64,000 bases of DNA from Massilia putida. GTDB taxonomy: Bacteria; Pseudomonadota; Gammaproteobacteria; Burkholderiales; Burkholderiaceae_D. The DNA is taken from NCBI RefSeq assembly GCF_001941825.1, contig NZ_CP019038.1, positions 6,262,001 through 6,326,000 on the forward strand, written 5' to 3'. A program made the position numbers and the translations under genes. Below, one piece after another: positions 62,284 through 64,000 of the stretch. Position 1 is the stretch's first letter. Each line of letters starts with the position of its first letter. A model generated the notes under the pieces. It ran no database searches. It was not told the DNA's origin and saw only the letters and a program-made list of their open reading frames with translations.

Positions 62284-64000
62284 GAAGCCCGCACGCTGCT
62301 GCCGACCATGGCCGCGACGCGCGCCGGTTTCCAGCGCCTGGAGCAGGAACTGGTCGGCAGCCTGGTACAGGAAAAGGTCGGCAACGTGCTGGCTGGCATT
62401 GCGACCCAAGCCCAATACGCGATCGATCTTGTCGTGCGCAATCTATACGAGCGGACAGCCGATATCGGCTTTCTTGCCACCGACAGGGAACTCTGCTCGT
62501 TCGCGGCCGGGCAGGCGGATGACGTGCATGCCGTGCGGCGCCGCCTGCGCGCCTACCGCAGCAAGTACACCGTGTACGACGACATCCTGATCCTCGATAC
62601 GCACGGGCGCATGCTGGCGCGTATTGACGAGACTCATCCGCTCGCCATCAGCAGCGATGCCCTGGTCGCGCAGTCGCTGGCGAGCCCGCATTATGTCGAG
62701 ACCTTCCGCGCCAGCGACTTGCGGCCGGATAAGACCCGGGCACTGATCTACTCGCGCCGGATGCTGCATCCCGACAGCGGCGTTCCGATCGGCGTGTTGT
62801 GCTTGTGCTTCAACTTCGAGGAAGAGATGGCGGGCATCTTCCGCTCCCTGGCCGACGAAGACGGGCGTACGCTGCTACTGCTGCTCGATGGCGACGGGCG
62901 TGTGATCGCGAGTGCCGATCCGGACTGGGTGCGCGAGGACAGTCGCGTTCCGCTCAACCTGGACGGCGAGGCTCGCTTGTTATTGCACTGCGGCCGTGAA
63001 TACTTGGTGTCCACCCAGCCGGCCGCCGGATACCAGGGCTACAAGGGACCGCCCGGCTGGCACGGGCAGGTGATGACGCCGGTCGACGTGGCGTTCCGGC
63101 GTCGGCCACGCGCGGTGCTCGACCACATACCGGCGGCCGTGGCCGAGGGTTTGCTGACTCACGCGCGCTCGTTCTGCCCGCCGTTGTTCGATATCATCAC
63201 CGCGGCCGACACGGTGCGGCGCGTGGTCTGGAACGGCCAAGTCGCCACGGCCGGCTGCGTGGGTGATGTGCACAAGCTCAAGACGGTGCTCGCCCAGGTC
63301 GGCGAGACAGGTGCGCGCAGCAACGAATTGTTCGGCCAGTCGATCGGCGACCTATACGAGACGGCACTCGCCTCGCACTTGCGCGACGCCGAATCCGTAG
63401 CGCGCCTGCTGGTCGACCTGCTGGACCGCAACCTGTATGAGCGCTCGGACGATTGCCGGTGGTGGGCACTGACACCCGAACTGCGCCACGCTCTGACCGA
63501 GCCCGAGCAGGACTTCGAGACGCGCGAGCACCTGGGCGAGATCCTCGACTACATCAATGGCTTGTACACGGTGTACACCCGGCTGTTCGTCTACGACAGC
63601 CAGGGCCGCATCCTTGTCTCGAGCAGCCGCGATGGCGCGGCCAGCATGGCCGGCGAGCGCATCGACGAGGACACGCTTGCCGCGGTCCTGGCGCTGCGCG
63701 GCGAGCAGCAGTATCACGTGACGCCGTTCCGTCCCGATCCACTGTACGATGGACGGCCGACCTACGTCTACCACGCGGCGATCCGCGATCCGGGCATGGA
63801 CGCCGGCGGCGTGGTCGGCGGTATCGGCATCGTATTCGACGCCGAGGCCGAATTCAGCGCGATGCTGAAGGGGGCCCTGGGCGACACGGACAACGCAAGC
63901 GCACTGTTCGTCGACCGCGGCGGCCGGGTCATCGCCAGCACCGACCGCACGCGCCCCGTCGGAGCGCGAATCGAACTCGATCCGCAGTTGCTGGCACTGG
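62284..64000 (+). CDS. Tandem cache-like sensory protein, 5' end truncated at the IS, 3' end outside window
   Basis: More than 570 open codons. Two similar modules: LVQEKVGNVLAGIATQAQYAIDLVVRNLYERTADIGFLA and, later, SHLRDAESVARLLVDLLDRNLYERSDDCRWWALT. Each is followed by YTVY(D/T)..., a sensor-like strand pair (LILDTHGRMLARI; FVYDSQGRILVSSS) and cache-type beta strands (GVPIGVLCLCFNFEEEM; GGVVGGIGIVFDAEAEF). It resembles chemotaxis-linked cache proteins of Burkholderiales. No start codon with a ribosome binding site is visible. The frame reaches back into the IS end; the first ATG is at 62308, so at least some N-terminal residues seem lost. Confidence 0.65.

Overview
The window is GC-rich and reads as a chromosome segment of a Burkholderiales bacterium, most likely Oxalobacteraceae (Massilia, Telluria or a relative). 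The order lpxH - ppiB - ppiA | cysS - HhH-GPD glycosylase - accA - tilS - lysC - tRNA-Ser is typical of that group. The phasin, the CTGT-N8-ACAG LexA box and the type VI secretion (T6SS) gene set fit too. Taxonomy is inferred from gene order and protein families only.

Layout. 1-9410: the 5' part of a membrane nucleotide-sugar epimerase/dehydratase (minus), a DUF1460 lipoprotein, a large TonB-dependent receptor, two tiny conserved-looking genes, and an operon of two LiaI/LiaF-like membrane proteins with a LytS-type kinase and LytTR regulator. 9485-13419: a FAN1-type nuclease and a nuclease-helicase fusion in one operon behind a perfect SOS box. 13540-31049: a T6SS locus (M15 peptidase, tssM, tagF, ompA-like | tssL, tssK, tssJ | lipoprotein, tssB, tssC, hcp, tssE, tssH, tssA). 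It has no tssF, tssG or vgrG, and its tssM is cut by an in-frame amber codon. 31051-34210: phasin, a CueR-like regulator with a 19-bp-spacer promoter, a hydrolase, and four tandem identical tRNA-Leu(CAG) genes. 34211-50837: housekeeping genes (rnr, rlmB, cysE, yceH, a YtrA-type regulator with an ABC transporter, lpxH, two cyclophilins, cysS, a DNA glycosylase, accA, tilS, lysC).

50935-64000 is accessory DNA. An integrase gene follows tRNA-Ser(GCT). A leftward operon of small phage-type genes contains the most interesting system here, a diversity-generating retroelement (DGR). It has a reverse transcriptase with the DGR-type SQ motif, an Avd four-helix-bundle accessory protein, one template repeat (TR, 57271-57378) and two variable repeats (VR1 57939-58046, VR2 58422-58529). 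The VRs lie at the 3' ends of two adjacent DUF1566/C-type-lectin-fold target genes. Aligned without gaps, all 13 VR1 and all 9 VR2 differences from the TR fall on adenines of the template sense strand, the signature of mutagenic retrohoming.

Upstream of the targets, the operon starts with an rdgC gene cut off by an IS21-family element (59564-62282, 23-bp-periodic terminal repeats, istB interrupted by an amber codon). Beyond the IS lies an unrelated tandem-cache sensory gene that runs off the window. No second attachment site is visible. The right end of the mobile element therefore seems to have been removed by an IS-associated deletion, leaving the DGR in a remnant element.
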